Part shown: positions 24,199-32,772 of the stretch, piece after piece
How the letters are laid out: the number at the start of each line of letters is the position of its first letter
Numbering within the stretch: the stretch's first letter is position 1
Source: Candidatus Gastranaerophilales bacterium
GTDB taxonomy: Bacteria > Cyanobacteriota > Vampirovibrionia > Gastranaerophilales > Gastranaerophilaceae
DNA length: 56,659 bases
NCBI GenBank assembly: GCA_944324315.1
Contig: CALUVW010000011.1
Coordinates: 1 to 56,659 of the forward strand
Reading direction: 5' to 3'
The notes under the pieces: model-generated
What the model was told of the DNA's origin: nothing
Seen by the model: only the letters and a program-made list of their open reading frames with translations
The model's database searches: none
Translations under genes and position numbers: made by a program

Positions 24199-25299
24199 TT
24201 ATTTAACTCTTGAAAAAACTTCTGTGTTAACGTCGTCAAAGGTGTTTGTGTTGAAATAGGCACACGACGCAACCATTGCAGCATTGTCGGTACAGTATTT
24301 CATCGGAGGCGCAAAAACTTTATAACCTTCATTTTCAAGTGCGAATATTTTCTTACGGATTTCAGAATTTGCAGCAACACCGCCTGCTATTACAACCTGT
24401 TTGTAGCCGGAATGTTCAAGGGCAGATTTTAATTTATGTAACAGAGTTGATGAAACGCATTCTTGAAAGCTTGCGCAAATATCCTTGACAGGCAAAAATC
24501 CCTCCACCGCTATGCGGTTCCCCTCCCTTTCACAAGGGAGGTTTTTGCCTTCAAAAGATTTAACAAGGCGGAGGACGGCTGTTTTGAGCCCGCTGAAACT
24601 GAAATTATATCCTTCGACTTTTGCTTCAGGGAGTTTGAATGCATGTGGATTCCCTTCCTGAGCCATTTTATCAAGTTTTGGCCCGCCGGGATAAGGAAGT
24701 CCTATCAATCTTGCAACTTTATCGTAAGCTTCACCCACAGCATCATCTATGGTTTCTCCTAAAATATTCTGTTCGGAATAAGATTTTACATCAATAATCT
24801 GCGTGTGTCCGCCGCTGACTAAAAGCGCCATAAAAGGAGGTTTTAAGTCTGTATCAAGATAATTCCCGCAAAGATGAGCGTTTAGGTGGTTTACTCCGAT
24901 AAATGGCTTGTTATAAGTAAGCGCAAGAGTCTTTGCTGCGTTAAGTCCGACAAGCAGGCAACCGACAAGTCCGGGGCCTACAGTGCCTGCAAATGCTGTT
25001 ATATCTTCAGGATTAAGGTTAGCATTCTCTTTTGCCTGTTTAAAAGCCTCATCAATAACAATGTTGATAGAGTCAAGATGTTCTCTTGCCGCAATTTCAG
25101 GAATTACGCCTCCGAATTGTGCATGAGTTTTGATTTGAGATGCAACAACATTTGCAATAACTTCACGCCCGTTTTTAACAATTGCACAGGCTGTTTCATC
25201 ACAACTTGATTCTATTGCCATTATATAATTGTCATAACCACTTTCAGGCCCGATTGTTACAGGTTCTTTAGAGAATAATTTATTTTTTATATTTTTCAT
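24199..25299 (-). CDS. tsaD: tRNA t6A threonylcarbamoyltransferase subunit
   Basis: The protein has 366 residues. The core begins at MAIESSCDETACAIV (residue 27), preceded by an unusual 26-residue extension; the true start may be the internal ATG at 25221. The metal-binding HLNAHLCG, LLVSGGHTQI, GEAYDKVARLIGLPYPGGP and the terminal CTDNAAMVA identify TsaD, which with TsaB/E makes N6-threonylcarbamoyl-A37 in ANN-decoding tRNAs. About residues 251-269 (GKNLPCEREGNRIAVEGFLP) are foreign to the family and coincide exactly with a palindromic repeat inserted in frame after the GLKTAVLRLV helix. The distal ATG has a TATAAT nine bases upstream. Confidence 0.95.
   Translation of the reverse strand: MKNIKNKLFSKEPVTIGPESGYDNYIMAIESSCDETACAIVKNGREVIANVVASQIKTHAQFGGVIPEIAAREHLDSINIVIDEAFKQAKENANLNPEDITAFAGTVGPGLVGCLLVGLNAAKTLALTYNKPFIGVNHLNAHLCGNYLDTDLKPPFMALLVSGGHTQIIDVKSYSEQNILGETIDDAVGEAYDKVARLIGLPYPGGPKLDKMAQEGNPHAFKLPEAKVEGYNFSFSGLKTAVLRLVKSFEGKNLPCEREGNRIAVEGFLPVKDICASFQECVSSTLLHKLKSALEHSGYKQVVIAGGVAANSEIRKKIFALENEGYKVFAPPMKYCTDNAAMVASCAYFNTNTFDDVNTEVFSRVK
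24493..24549 (-). repeat. Family B-type palindromic element inserted in frame in tsaD
   Basis: Outer arms caaaaatccctcc / ggaggtttttg enclose a second hairpin ccaccgctatgcgg. The inner part matches 17912-17962 in dnaX. It is translated as extra residues in TsaD. Confidence 0.85.
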
Positions 25300-25308
25300 A
25301 GTAGTATT

Positions 25309-25314
25309 ATTATA
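25309..25314 (-). promoter_or_regulatory. Possible -10 box for tsaD
   Basis: TATAAT on the minus strand, nine bases before the ATG at 25299, with no Shine-Dalgarno. It would give a leader of only a few bases. Confidence 0.45.
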
Positions 25315-25322
25315 TTACAAAG

Positions 25323-25348
25323 AGATTCTGAAACAAGTTCAGAATGAC
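25323..25348 (-). repeat. Family A palindromic repeat between tsaD and obgE
   Basis: agattctgaaacaagttcag plus aatgac, reverse orientation, in the divergent promoter region. It contains an ATG in frame with obgE (25344) that is probably not the real start. Confidence 0.8.
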
Positions 25349-25364
25349 AAAAACCGGTGTAAAT

Positions 25365-26648
25365 ATGAAATTTATTGATAAGTGCAAGATTAGGGTAGTA
25401 TCAGGTCGCGGCGGCAATGGAATGGTCGCGTGGCGCAGAGAAAAATATGTTGATAAAGGCGGGCCTGCAGGCGGTGACGGCGGTAGAGGCGGTGATGTAT
25501 ATTTAGTTGCCGACGAAAATATGTCTACTTTGATGGATTTTAAACATAAATCTGTATTTAAAGCAGAAGCCGGTGAAAACGGCGGTATTAAAAATATGCA
25601 TGGCGCCTGCGCAAAAGATTTATACATAAAAGTTCCTGTGGGAACTGTTGTAAAAGATATAAAAACAGATAAAATTATTGCTGATTTAACGGAAAACGGA
25701 CAAAAAGTCTTGGTTGCAAAAGGCGGAAGAGGCGGAAGGGGAAATGCAAGATTTGCTACCGCTCAAAAACGTGCCCCGCAGTTTTGCGAGCCGGGTGAAC
25801 CTTCTATTGAGCGCGAATTATTTTTGGAATTAAAGCTTATTGCAGATGTAGGTCTTTTAGGAATGCCAAACGCAGGCAAATCTACTCTTATAAGCCGCAT
25901 AAGTTCTGCAAAGCCCAAAATTGCCGATTATCCTTTTACAACCTTAATCCCGAATTTGGGTGTGGTGAAAAAACATTCAGGCGACGGGTATGTTGTTGCG
26001 GATATTCCAGGGCTTATTGAAGGTGCATCAGAAGGTGTCGGGCTAGGATTTGACTTTCTCCGCCATGTTGAAAGATGCAGATTTCTTGTTCACCTTTTAG
26101 ATTCAACGGAAGAAGATCCTTTTGAAAATTATAAAAAGATTAATCTTGAACTTAAAAAACATTCGGAACATCTTGCAAATCTTTATCAAATTGTTGCACT
26201 GAACAAAATTGATGCAATTTCTGATGAAAAGAAAGAAGAGTTGTTAACTCAATTTAAAAATGCTGCTGATGATGTTTTTGAAATTTCTGCTGTTACAGGT
26301 GAAAATCTTGATAAATTACTTGATTTTATGGGACAAAAAGTTGATGAAATTCCTAAACCCGAGACCGAAATTGCTGTTGAAGAGGATTTAGGGGCTTATT
26401 ACAATGATGACAGCTCTTTTGAAATATTTAAAGTTGCAAAAGATACTTATATAATCGAAGGCGGTAAAATTGAGCGAATTGCCTCGGTTACTGACGAAAG
26501 AAATTCAGAACAGGTTATTCGTTTCCAAAACATAATGAAGGGTATGGGTGTATTTGATGAATTGGCCCAAAAAGGAATAAAAGACGGTGATACGATTATT
26601 ATCGGACATCTGGAATTCGCATTTTATTCTGACGAGATATTTGGTTAA
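25365..26648 (+). CDS. obgE: Obg family GTPase
   Basis: The protein has 427 residues from MKFIDKCKIRVVSGRGGNG (25365), the conserved Obg N-terminus. The glycine-rich OBG fold (about 1-158) is followed by the GTPase domain: G1 GMPNAGKSTLI, the switch TTLIPNLG, G3 VADIPGLIEGA, G4 LNKID and SAVTGEN. A C-terminal OCT domain is present (FEIFKVAKDTYIIEGG, then IRFQNIMKGMGVFDEL). Obg is an essential GTPase in 50S ribosome maturation and stress response. An ATG seven codons upstream lies inside a family A repeat and would add MTKTGVN. Confidence 0.96.
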   Translation: MKFIDKCKIRVVSGRGGNGMVAWRREKYVDKGGPAGGDGGRGGDVYLVADENMSTLMDFKHKSVFKAEAGENGGIKNMHGACAKDLYIKVPVGTVVKDIKTDKIIADLTENGQKVLVAKGGRGGRGNARFATAQKRAPQFCEPGEPSIERELFLELKLIADVGLLGMPNAGKSTLISRISSAKPKIADYPFTTLIPNLGVVKKHSGDGYVVADIPGLIEGASEGVGLGFDFLRHVERCRFLVHLLDSTEEDPFENYKKINLELKKHSEHLANLYQIVALNKIDAISDEKKEELLTQFKNAADDVFEISAVTGENLDKLLDFMGQKVDEIPKPETEIAVEEDLGAYYNDDSSFEIFKVAKDTYIIEGGKIERIASVTDERNSEQVIRFQNIMKGMGVFDELAQKGIKDGDTIIIGHLEFAFYSDEIFG

Positions 26649-26666
26649 TTTATTTGAGGTAAATGT

Positions 26667-27083
26667 ATGACTGTAATAAATGAAAAATTTACTATTAATA
26701 CTCAAGGGTTTACTGACATTATAGATATCACGCAGAAGGTTAAAAATGCTGTATACAATCATTCATTGCAATCGGCGGTTGTGCATGTCTATGTGGCTGG
26801 CAGTACTGTTTCGGTTACAAATATTGAATTTGAACCCGGACTTTTAGTGGATTTGCCGGAAGCTCTTGAAAAGATAGCTCCTTTAAATGCTGATTATCAT
26901 CATGATGAAACGTGGCATGACGGAAACGGGTATGCGCATGTAAGAGCTTCTATCGTAGGAAATAGTACTATGGTGCCTTTAATCGACGGGGCTTTACAAT
27001 TAGGTCAATGGCAGCAGATTGTTATAATAGATTTTGATAATAAAGCAAGAACCCGTACTGTTTATGTTCAAATTGTATATTAA
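26667..27083 (+). CDS. YjbQ/UPF0047 family protein
   Basis: The protein has 138 residues with GAGGT before the ATG, 18 bp after obgE and so probably cotranscribed. It has the family pattern FTDIIDITQKVKNAV, a strand HVYVAGSTVSVTNIEFEPGL, YHHDETWHDGNGYAHVRASI and LIDGALQLGQWQQIVIIDFD. Members form trimers with a His-lined metal site and were reported to have weak thiamine phosphate synthase activity; the main role is unknown. Confidence 0.9.
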   Translation: MTVINEKFTINTQGFTDIIDITQKVKNAVYNHSLQSAVVHVYVAGSTVSVTNIEFEPGLLVDLPEALEKIAPLNADYHHDETWHDGNGYAHVRASIVGNSTMVPLIDGALQLGQWQQIVIIDFDNKARTRTVYVQIVY

Positions 27084-27106
27084 AAAGATTTTGTACCTCT
27101 AAGATT

Positions 27107-27328
27107 TTAATCATTAAATTTCAGCAGGGCTTCAATGTCAATTTCAAGAGCATCTGCAAGTTCAAGAATTTTCCCGAGAGACATATTCTGGCGTCCGCAT
27201 TCTATGCAGGCAATATAGTTCGTGTTCACATCAAGAATTTCCGCAAATTTTTCTTGCGTCCAATCTTTTTTGATTCGGGCTATTTTAACATTTTTCCCAA
27301 ATTTTTTTAATAGCTCCTGTTTATTCAT
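27107..27328 (-). CDS. Small XRE/Cro-type transcriptional regulator
   Basis: The protein has 73 residues and is a single helix-turn-helix domain (about 6-65: LLKKFGKNVKIARIKKDWTQ, then FAEILDVNTNYIACIECGRQ, MSLGKILELADALEI). It lies divergently 91 bp from the prepilin gene at 27420. The spacer carries a palindrome between the -35 and -10 of the prepilin promoter, the classic position for a repressor site. No Shine-Dalgarno; TATAAT lies eight bases before its own ATG. It probably represses the prepilin gene and perhaps itself. Confidence 0.88.
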   Translation of the reverse strand: MNKQELLKKFGKNVKIARIKKDWTQEKFAEILDVNTNYIACIECGRQNMSLGKILELADALEIDIEALLKFND

Positions 27329-27336
27329 TAGCTATA

Positions 27337-27342
27337 ATTATA
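27337..27342 (-). promoter_or_regulatory. -10 box for the XRE regulator, near-leaderless
   Basis: TATAAT on the minus strand, eight bases from the ATG at 27328. There is no Shine-Dalgarno. Confidence 0.5.
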
Positions 27343-27348
27343 CAAATA

Positions 27349-27377
27349 TTGACTTATAACTAATATTAAGTTATAAT
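27349..27377 (+). promoter_or_regulatory. Sigma-70 promoter of the tract-free prepilin gene
   Basis: TTGACT (27349-27354), a 17-base spacer and TATAAT (27372-27377). The start would fall near 27384, leaving a leader with GGAGG before the ATG at 27420. Confidence 0.75.
27354..27376. promoter_or_regulatory. Candidate operator palindrome
   Basis: TTATAAC-n9-GTTATAA spans the interval between the -35 and -10. A third half-site GTTATAAC lies at 27392-27399. It is probably bound by the adjacent divergent XRE protein. Confidence 0.55.
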
Positions 27378-27419
27378 ATATATAAATATATGTTATAACT
27401 ATAATGGAGCGGAGGTAAT

Positions 27420-28145
27420 ATGAGGAAGTTTGGGTTTACATTAGCTGAGGTTTTAATTACCCTCGGTATTATCGGTGTGGTAGCTGCTATGACAATGCCG
27501 GTATTAATAAATAATGTACGCAATAAACAACTTGAAACTGCCTTTAAAGGCGCATATTCAATTTTGAGCCAGGCTGTTCAGCAAGTAGCTAATGATGAAG
27601 GAGGGAATTTAAAAAAAACTTATATCGTTCAGTCAGATTCAGGTGATTGGTATCCATCACAAAAGTTATTCTATGAAAATTTTTATTCAAAATTAAAAAT
27701 CGCAGGTACATGCACTTATACTGGTAATATCAGAAATTATAGTAAAACAACAGACAATGCTTACATTGACAGAGGAGTTGCAAAACCCGATAAAGCATTA
27801 TCTAATGGTATGTGTTTTAATGTATTTTTAAACGGATACCAAATAAATTTATCAATTGATGTAAATGGAACAAAAGGCCCAAATATTTTGGGATACGATA
27901 TATTTTTCTTTGATATTGATGAAAAGGACAGATTACATCCCAAGCAAGCTATTGGATATTATTCAGAAGAAGAATTAGAACAATTGTTCCCTGATGCGTC
28001 AGACGGTTCTGTTGCAGTACAATATGGTGATCCTTGTTCTATTAATTCAACTCAACGCGGTAACGGTTTAGGCTGTGCCTATTATGCATTAATAGACAAA
28101 AATCCTGACGATGAAACAAAAGGTTACTGGGAATCTTTAAGATAA
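27420..28145 (+). CDS. Prepilin-like protein with short leader and no homopolymer
   Basis: The protein has 241 residues. It begins MRKFGFTLAEVLITLGIIGV: a five-residue leader, Gly at the -1 position and Glu5, i.e. a canonical type IV prepilin/pseudopilin start with GGAGG before the ATG. The rest has an alpha/beta layout like the other prepilins here, with the recurring DVNGTKGPNILGYDIFFF motif and Cys in the last third; it ends ETKGYWESLR, like the protein at 32769-33550 (ETKPYWESLP). It is the only complete prepilin gene in the window without a G/C tract and the only one next to a regulator gene. Confidence 0.88.
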   Translation: MRKFGFTLAEVLITLGIIGVVAAMTMPVLINNVRNKQLETAFKGAYSILSQAVQQVANDEGGNLKKTYIVQSDSGDWYPSQKLFYENFYSKLKIAGTCTYTGNIRNYSKTTDNAYIDRGVAKPDKALSNGMCFNVFLNGYQINLSIDVNGTKGPNILGYDIFFFDIDEKDRLHPKQAIGYYSEEELEQLFPDASDGSVAVQYGDPCSINSTQRGNGLGCAYYALIDKNPDDETKGYWESLR

Positions 28146-28208
28146 ATATTGTATTTTTGTCATGTTCCTGTTAAAATCTCTATGAAATATAAATAGGGGA
28201 ATAAGATT

Positions 28209-29738
28209 ATGACAAAACAAAGAGTATTATTATGTATTATGGATGGTTGGGGAATAAGTAAAAATCACCCCGAATATGATGCAACTAAGCTTGCACATCC
28301 TGTTCATGTTGATAAACTTGAAAAAGAATATCCTACAATATCAATTCACGCAGACGGTCAATATGTAGGTCTGCCCGAAGGTCAGATGGGAAACAGCGAA
28401 GTAGGGCATCTGAATTTGGGTGCAGGTCGTGTTGTTCATCAGGATTTATCAAGAATTAACAGAGCTATTAAAGACGGATCTTTTTTCAAAAATGAACGTT
28501 TTTTAATGGCTATTAACCATGCTAAACAAAACAATTCCGCACTGCATATTTTTGGACTTGTTTCAACTGGCGGTGTTCATTCCTCTTTAGAACATTTGTT
28601 GGCTTTAATAAAAATGGCTGCGGATAACGGATTGAAAAAAGTTTATGTTCACGCATTTTTAGACGGTCGTGACACGCCTCCTCAGAGTGCCTGCACATTT
28701 ATTCAGCCTGTAGAAGATGAGTTGAAAAAATATAATCTTCCTCCTGTTGCAACGATTATCGGTCGTTACTATATTATGGATCGTGACAACAGATGGGAAA
28801 GAGTCGAAAAAGGTTATAATGCATTATTGTTTGGAGAAGGCGAGCACGCTTCTACAGCCTGTGATGGAGTGAAAGCTTCTTACGCTCGAGGTGATAATGA
28901 TGAATTTGTTCTCCCGACAGTTATTGGCGGTGAAGAGTCAAGAATCCATGATAATGATGCAATAATTTTCTTTAACTATAGACCTGACAGGGCAAGAGAA
29001 ATTTCTAAGGCTCTTAATTTCAAAGATTTTGACGGTTTTGAAAGAAAGAAAGTCCTTAAAAATCTTTGCTATGTTACAATGACAAGCTATAATGAAGACT
29101 TTACTTTCCCTGTTGCTTTCCCTAAAGAACATCTTGTAAATATTTTAGGCGATGTTTTGGAAGCTAACGGAGTAAAACAATTTAGAACCGCAGAAACAGA
29201 AAAATATGCACACGTTACATTCTTCTTTAACGGTGGAATTGATGAGCCTCAGCCTCATGAAACACGAGTTTTGGTACCTTCTCCGAAAGTTGCTACATAC
29301 GATATGCAGCCTGAGATGAGCGCACCGGAAGTTTGCGAAAATGTTTTAAAAGCAATCGAAAATCCTGAATACGGATTTATTTTAGTAAACTTCGCAAATC
29401 CTGATATGGTTGGTCATACAGGTGTTCTTGAAGCTGCTGAAAAAGCATGTCATGTTGTTGATGAATGTGTCGGTAAAATCGCTGATGCTTGTATTAAAAA
29501 TAACATTATTATGCTTTTGACTGCTGACCATGGTAATTCAGAGGTTATGGTAAATCCGGATACAGGTAAACCGCAAACAGCTCACACAACAAATAAAGTT
29601 CCGTTTGTTTTAATTAATGCTCCAAAAGACTTGCAATTAAAAGACGACGGTGCTTTATGTAATATCGCACCTACTGTTCTTCAATTGATGGGTATTCAAA
29701 AACCTGCTGAAATGGATTGCGATTCTTTAATTAAGTAA
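28209..29738 (+). CDS. gpmI: 2,3-bisphosphoglycerate-independent phosphoglycerate mutase
   Basis: The protein has 509 residues. It begins VLLCIMDGWGISK; the metal-binding catalytic Ser is in GQMGNSEVGHLNLGAGR. HAFLDGRDTPPQSA, GRYYIMDRDNRWERV, NFANPDMVGHTG and LLTADHGNSEVM carry the remaining Mn ligands and phosphate contacts. It interconverts 3- and 2-phosphoglycerate in glycolysis. Length is normal. It has its own Shine-Dalgarno (AGGGGA) and a strong terminator. Confidence 0.97.
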   Translation: MTKQRVLLCIMDGWGISKNHPEYDATKLAHPVHVDKLEKEYPTISIHADGQYVGLPEGQMGNSEVGHLNLGAGRVVHQDLSRINRAIKDGSFFKNERFLMAINHAKQNNSALHIFGLVSTGGVHSSLEHLLALIKMAADNGLKKVYVHAFLDGRDTPPQSACTFIQPVEDELKKYNLPPVATIIGRYYIMDRDNRWERVEKGYNALLFGEGEHASTACDGVKASYARGDNDEFVLPTVIGGEESRIHDNDAIIFFNYRPDRAREISKALNFKDFDGFERKKVLKNLCYVTMTSYNEDFTFPVAFPKEHLVNILGDVLEANGVKQFRTAETEKYAHVTFFFNGGIDEPQPHETRVLVPSPKVATYDMQPEMSAPEVCENVLKAIENPEYGFILVNFANPDMVGHTGVLEAAEKACHVVDECVGKIADACIKNNIIMLLTADHGNSEVMVNPDTGKPQTAHTTNKVPFVLINAPKDLQLKDDGALCNIAPTVLQLMGIQKPAEMDCDSLIK

Positions 29739-29746
29739 ATATATTT

Positions 29747-29778
29747 AAAAGATGCCGTATTTTAACGGCATCTTTTTT
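29747..29778 (+). terminator. Intrinsic terminator after gpmI
   Basis: Stem aaaagatgccgt / acggcatctttt with a T run. It lies before the SNF2 gene; the SNF2 frame happens to be open across it. Confidence 0.85.
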
Positions 29779-29799
29779 ACAAGTAAAATTAGGATAATT

Positions 29800-32772
29800 A
29801 TGACTGATATAAAAAACTTAGATATAGATTTTTCATTTAAAAAGAACAATGTCGACGAATTATTTTTTAACCTTTCAGAAAATCCGGATGGGTTTAAAAA
29901 TAAAGATTTTCGCTATACTCTGAGTTTAATTTATCAGACTGTTGAAGATGAATTTGCAGGTGTATTTTTGAGTCCAAATGCACCGACCAGAAATACAAAT
30001 TTTTATTTGATTAATAATAATGATAAGCTGTCCTTTTTCGTTACTCCGACAAATAATTTCCAGTATTACCTTAAATCAAAAGGTTCATTGTTCCGCTTTA
30101 AATCAGAAGTAATGAACGACCAGGTTGGTTACGCAATGAGTCTTGATTTAGTTATGGATTATTTTGGCGGTTTTGGAAATGTTGTTGACCTTGAATCTCT
30201 GACTCCAACTTTTATTTACCTCAATAAGCTTACATATTTTGTAATGAAACTGATTGAAAAACTATATTTTATTCCGACTATAAAAAAGCACGGAACAATG
30301 TTTAGAATTGTTTATGAACCGATAATTAATTCCCAGCAGTTAGCAAGAATTATAAATCAGTTTGAAGAAAATATACCTGATGATTTGTTTATTAAAGGTG
30401 AAAAACCTAAAAACTTTATCAATGATTTTGTTTATAATTATTTGAATTATGTGCTGTATAAATTTTTAAATATTAAAGCATATAAGTTTAAAGATGTTAA
30501 ATCAGGAACTTATATGATAAAAGACCTTGAACAGCGCAGTGTTATGAAAGGGCATGATATTGCAGAAAGCCTTTCTCAGTGGTTTGATGAATTATATCTC
30601 GGGAAATACGATGTTATTCCGTTCTTCAAAATAGACAAACTCGAAAATGAAGAAATTTTCAGGCTGAAAGTTCATATTAAAAACAGAAAAACTGATGAAG
30701 ATGTCTTAATTGACAGGCTTTACACTGATGAAGAAGTTTTTGGCGCAAATTCATCTGATATCGCAAGAATCGTAGAAAAGCAGCTAAATTATGCCACAAG
30801 ATATATGCCGGAGCTAGAAGAGCTTTTTGAAGATGAAGAAAAACTTGCGCTGGATTTAGACTTAAATCAGGTGTATAAAATAATTACACAGACAGCATAT
30901 TATCTGCAAAAGGCGCAGATTGAAGTAGTACTTCCGAAAGAATTAACAAATATTGTTGTCCCAAGAGCCTCAATTAATGCAAAAGTCAAAACTTCACGTT
31001 CTAAAGAGCTTGCTGATATTTTCAACAATACTTCGTCATCAAAAATTTCGCTTGATGATATTCTTGATTTTTCATACGAAATTGCTATAGGGAATGAAAA
31101 GCTATCTGTTGAAGAATTTAACAAGCTTGTGGAAGGTCAAAACGGGCTTATAAAGTATAAAAATAAGTATGTTCTCGTTGATAAAGAGGATACAAAGAAG
31201 CTTTTTGAACAGATTGCAAAAGCAAATCTTAAATCTATGTCAAGAATGGAACTTATTCATGCATCAATGTCCGGTCAGTTTGATCAGTATGATTTTGATT
31301 ATGATGATGCATTTGCAAAGGTTATTCAAGATTTTAACAAGCCTGTTGAAGTTACTCCTCCATCTTCCTTAAAAGGAGAATTGAGACCTTACCAGCAAAC
31401 AGGTTTAAAATGGCTCTGGACAAATATCTCAAAAGGATTTGGCGCCTGTATGGCTGATGATATGGGACTTGGTAAAACAATTCAGGTTATCAGTTTAATC
31501 CTTAAAATGAAAGAAGAAAACAAACTTGATAAGCCAGTTCTTGTTATTTGTCCGACTACTTTGATGGGTAACTGGATGAAAGAGCTGCAGATGTTTGCGC
31601 CTTCTTTAGATGCCGTTATTTACCATGGTGCGGAAAGACAACTTGATTTGAAGCATGATGTAATATTGACTACTTACGCTATTATGAGAATTGATGTAGA
31701 AGAGTTAAAGAAAACCCAGTGGGGAATGATAATTGTTGATGAAGCTCAAAATATTAAAAATCCTGACACTGCTCAAACCCTTGCTGTCAAGATGTTGAAA
31801 TCAGATGTTAAAATTGCAATGACCGGTACACCTGTAGAAAACAGGCTGACTGAATTGTGGTCTATATTTGATTTTATAAATCACGGGTATCTCGGTACTC
31901 TCAGAGAGTTTCAAAAAAGTTATGCTATACCTATTGAAAGATTTAAAGAAAATTCTCGTGCTGCAAAATTAAAGATGTCTGTATCGCCGTTTGTCTTGAG
32001 ACGTTTAAAAACAGACAAACATGTTATTACAGATTTGCCTGAAAAGATGGTTATTAATGATTACTGCTATTTATCTAAACCTCAGGCCGTTCTTTATGAA
32101 AAGACTCTTAATGAAATGATGGATAAAATTTCCGGATTTACAGGAATTAACAGGCGCGGAAATATTTTCAAACTTATTACTGCTTTAAAACAGATTTGTA
32201 ACCATCCTTACCAGTTCCTAAAAGGCGGAGAAATGAGTAAAGAATTGTCCGGAAAAATGGACAAATGTATTTCTACTGTCCAGAGCATTCTTGACAATAA
32301 TGAAAAGACTCTTATTTTCACGCAATACAAGGAAATGGGTGACATTTTATGCAAAGTTATTGCAGATGAGTGTAATACTGAGCCGTTATTTTTCCACGGT
32401 TCTTTAACAGTTCCACAGCGTGAGGACTTAATTCATCGTATTCAAAACGATGACGATGCAAAAATTATGGTACTTTCTTTGAAAGCCGGCGGTACAGGTT
32501 TGAACCTTACAAGCGCCACAAATGTTATCCATTACGATTTGTGGTGGAACCCTGCTGTTGAAGATCAGGCAACAGACAGAACTTACCGCATAGGTCAGGA
32601 CAAAAATGTTATGGTTCACAGAATGATAACACTTGGAACTTTTGAAGAAAAGATTGATGAAATGCTAAAATCGAAAAAGGAACTGGCAGACCTTGCGGTT
32701 TACGAAGGCGAAAAGATTATCACGGAACTATCTGATGAAGAAATTTATGAAATCTTCACGCTGTCTGCTTAG
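29800..32772 (+). CDS. SNF2-family DNA-dependent ATPase/helicase
   Basis: The protein has 990 residues from ATG at 29800; an earlier frame start lies inside the gpmI terminator and is rejected. The N-terminal half (about 1-520) matches no motif I know. The motor domain follows: ELRPYQQTGLKWLW, Walker A MADDMGLGKTIQ, DEAQ box IIVDEAQNIKNP, MTGTPVENRLTELWSIFDF, LRRLKTDKHVITDLPEK, and in lobe 2 LSLKAGGTGLNLTSATNVIH and DQATDRTYRIGQDKNVMVH. It translocates on duplex DNA; by analogy with RapA/HepA it may remodel nucleoprotein or RNA polymerase. No restriction or phage-defence partner is adjacent. The end overlaps the convergent prepilin gene by 4 bp. Confidence 0.92.
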   Translation: MTDIKNLDIDFSFKKNNVDELFFNLSENPDGFKNKDFRYTLSLIYQTVEDEFAGVFLSPNAPTRNTNFYLINNNDKLSFFVTPTNNFQYYLKSKGSLFRFKSEVMNDQVGYAMSLDLVMDYFGGFGNVVDLESLTPTFIYLNKLTYFVMKLIEKLYFIPTIKKHGTMFRIVYEPIINSQQLARIINQFEENIPDDLFIKGEKPKNFINDFVYNYLNYVLYKFLNIKAYKFKDVKSGTYMIKDLEQRSVMKGHDIAESLSQWFDELYLGKYDVIPFFKIDKLENEEIFRLKVHIKNRKTDEDVLIDRLYTDEEVFGANSSDIARIVEKQLNYATRYMPELEELFEDEEKLALDLDLNQVYKIITQTAYYLQKAQIEVVLPKELTNIVVPRASINAKVKTSRSKELADIFNNTSSSKISLDDILDFSYEIAIGNEKLSVEEFNKLVEGQNGLIKYKNKYVLVDKEDTKKLFEQIAKANLKSMSRMELIHASMSGQFDQYDFDYDDAFAKVIQDFNKPVEVTPPSSLKGELRPYQQTGLKWLWTNISKGFGACMADDMGLGKTIQVISLILKMKEENKLDKPVLVICPTTLMGNWMKELQMFAPSLDAVIYHGAERQLDLKHDVILTTYAIMRIDVEELKKTQWGMIIVDEAQNIKNPDTAQTLAVKMLKSDVKIAMTGTPVENRLTELWSIFDFINHGYLGTLREFQKSYAIPIERFKENSRAAKLKMSVSPFVLRRLKTDKHVITDLPEKMVINDYCYLSKPQAVLYEKTLNEMMDKISGFTGINRRGNIFKLITALKQICNHPYQFLKGGEMSKELSGKMDKCISTVQSILDNNEKTLIFTQYKEMGDILCKVIADECNTEPLFFHGSLTVPQREDLIHRIQNDDDAKIMVLSLKAGGTGLNLTSATNVIHYDLWWNPAVEDQATDRTYRIGQDKNVMVHRMITLGTFEEKIDEMLKSKKELADLAVYEGEKIITELSDEEIYEIFTLSA

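Noticed and set aside
24463-25209. Plus-strand frames over tsaD
   Set aside because: Shadows of tsaD without Shine-Dalgarno or domain content.
25344-25364. Upstream ATG for obgE at 25344
   Set aside because: It lies inside a family A repeat, and the conserved Obg N-terminus begins at 25365.
29752-29799. Earlier start for the SNF2 gene at 29752
   Set aside because: The extra residues are the translation of the gpmI terminator hairpin.
29800-32772. Anti-phage defence island around the SNF2 helicase
   Set aside because: Neighbours are gpmI, a prepilin gene and rpsU. There is no methyltransferase, nuclease or DISARM-type partner.
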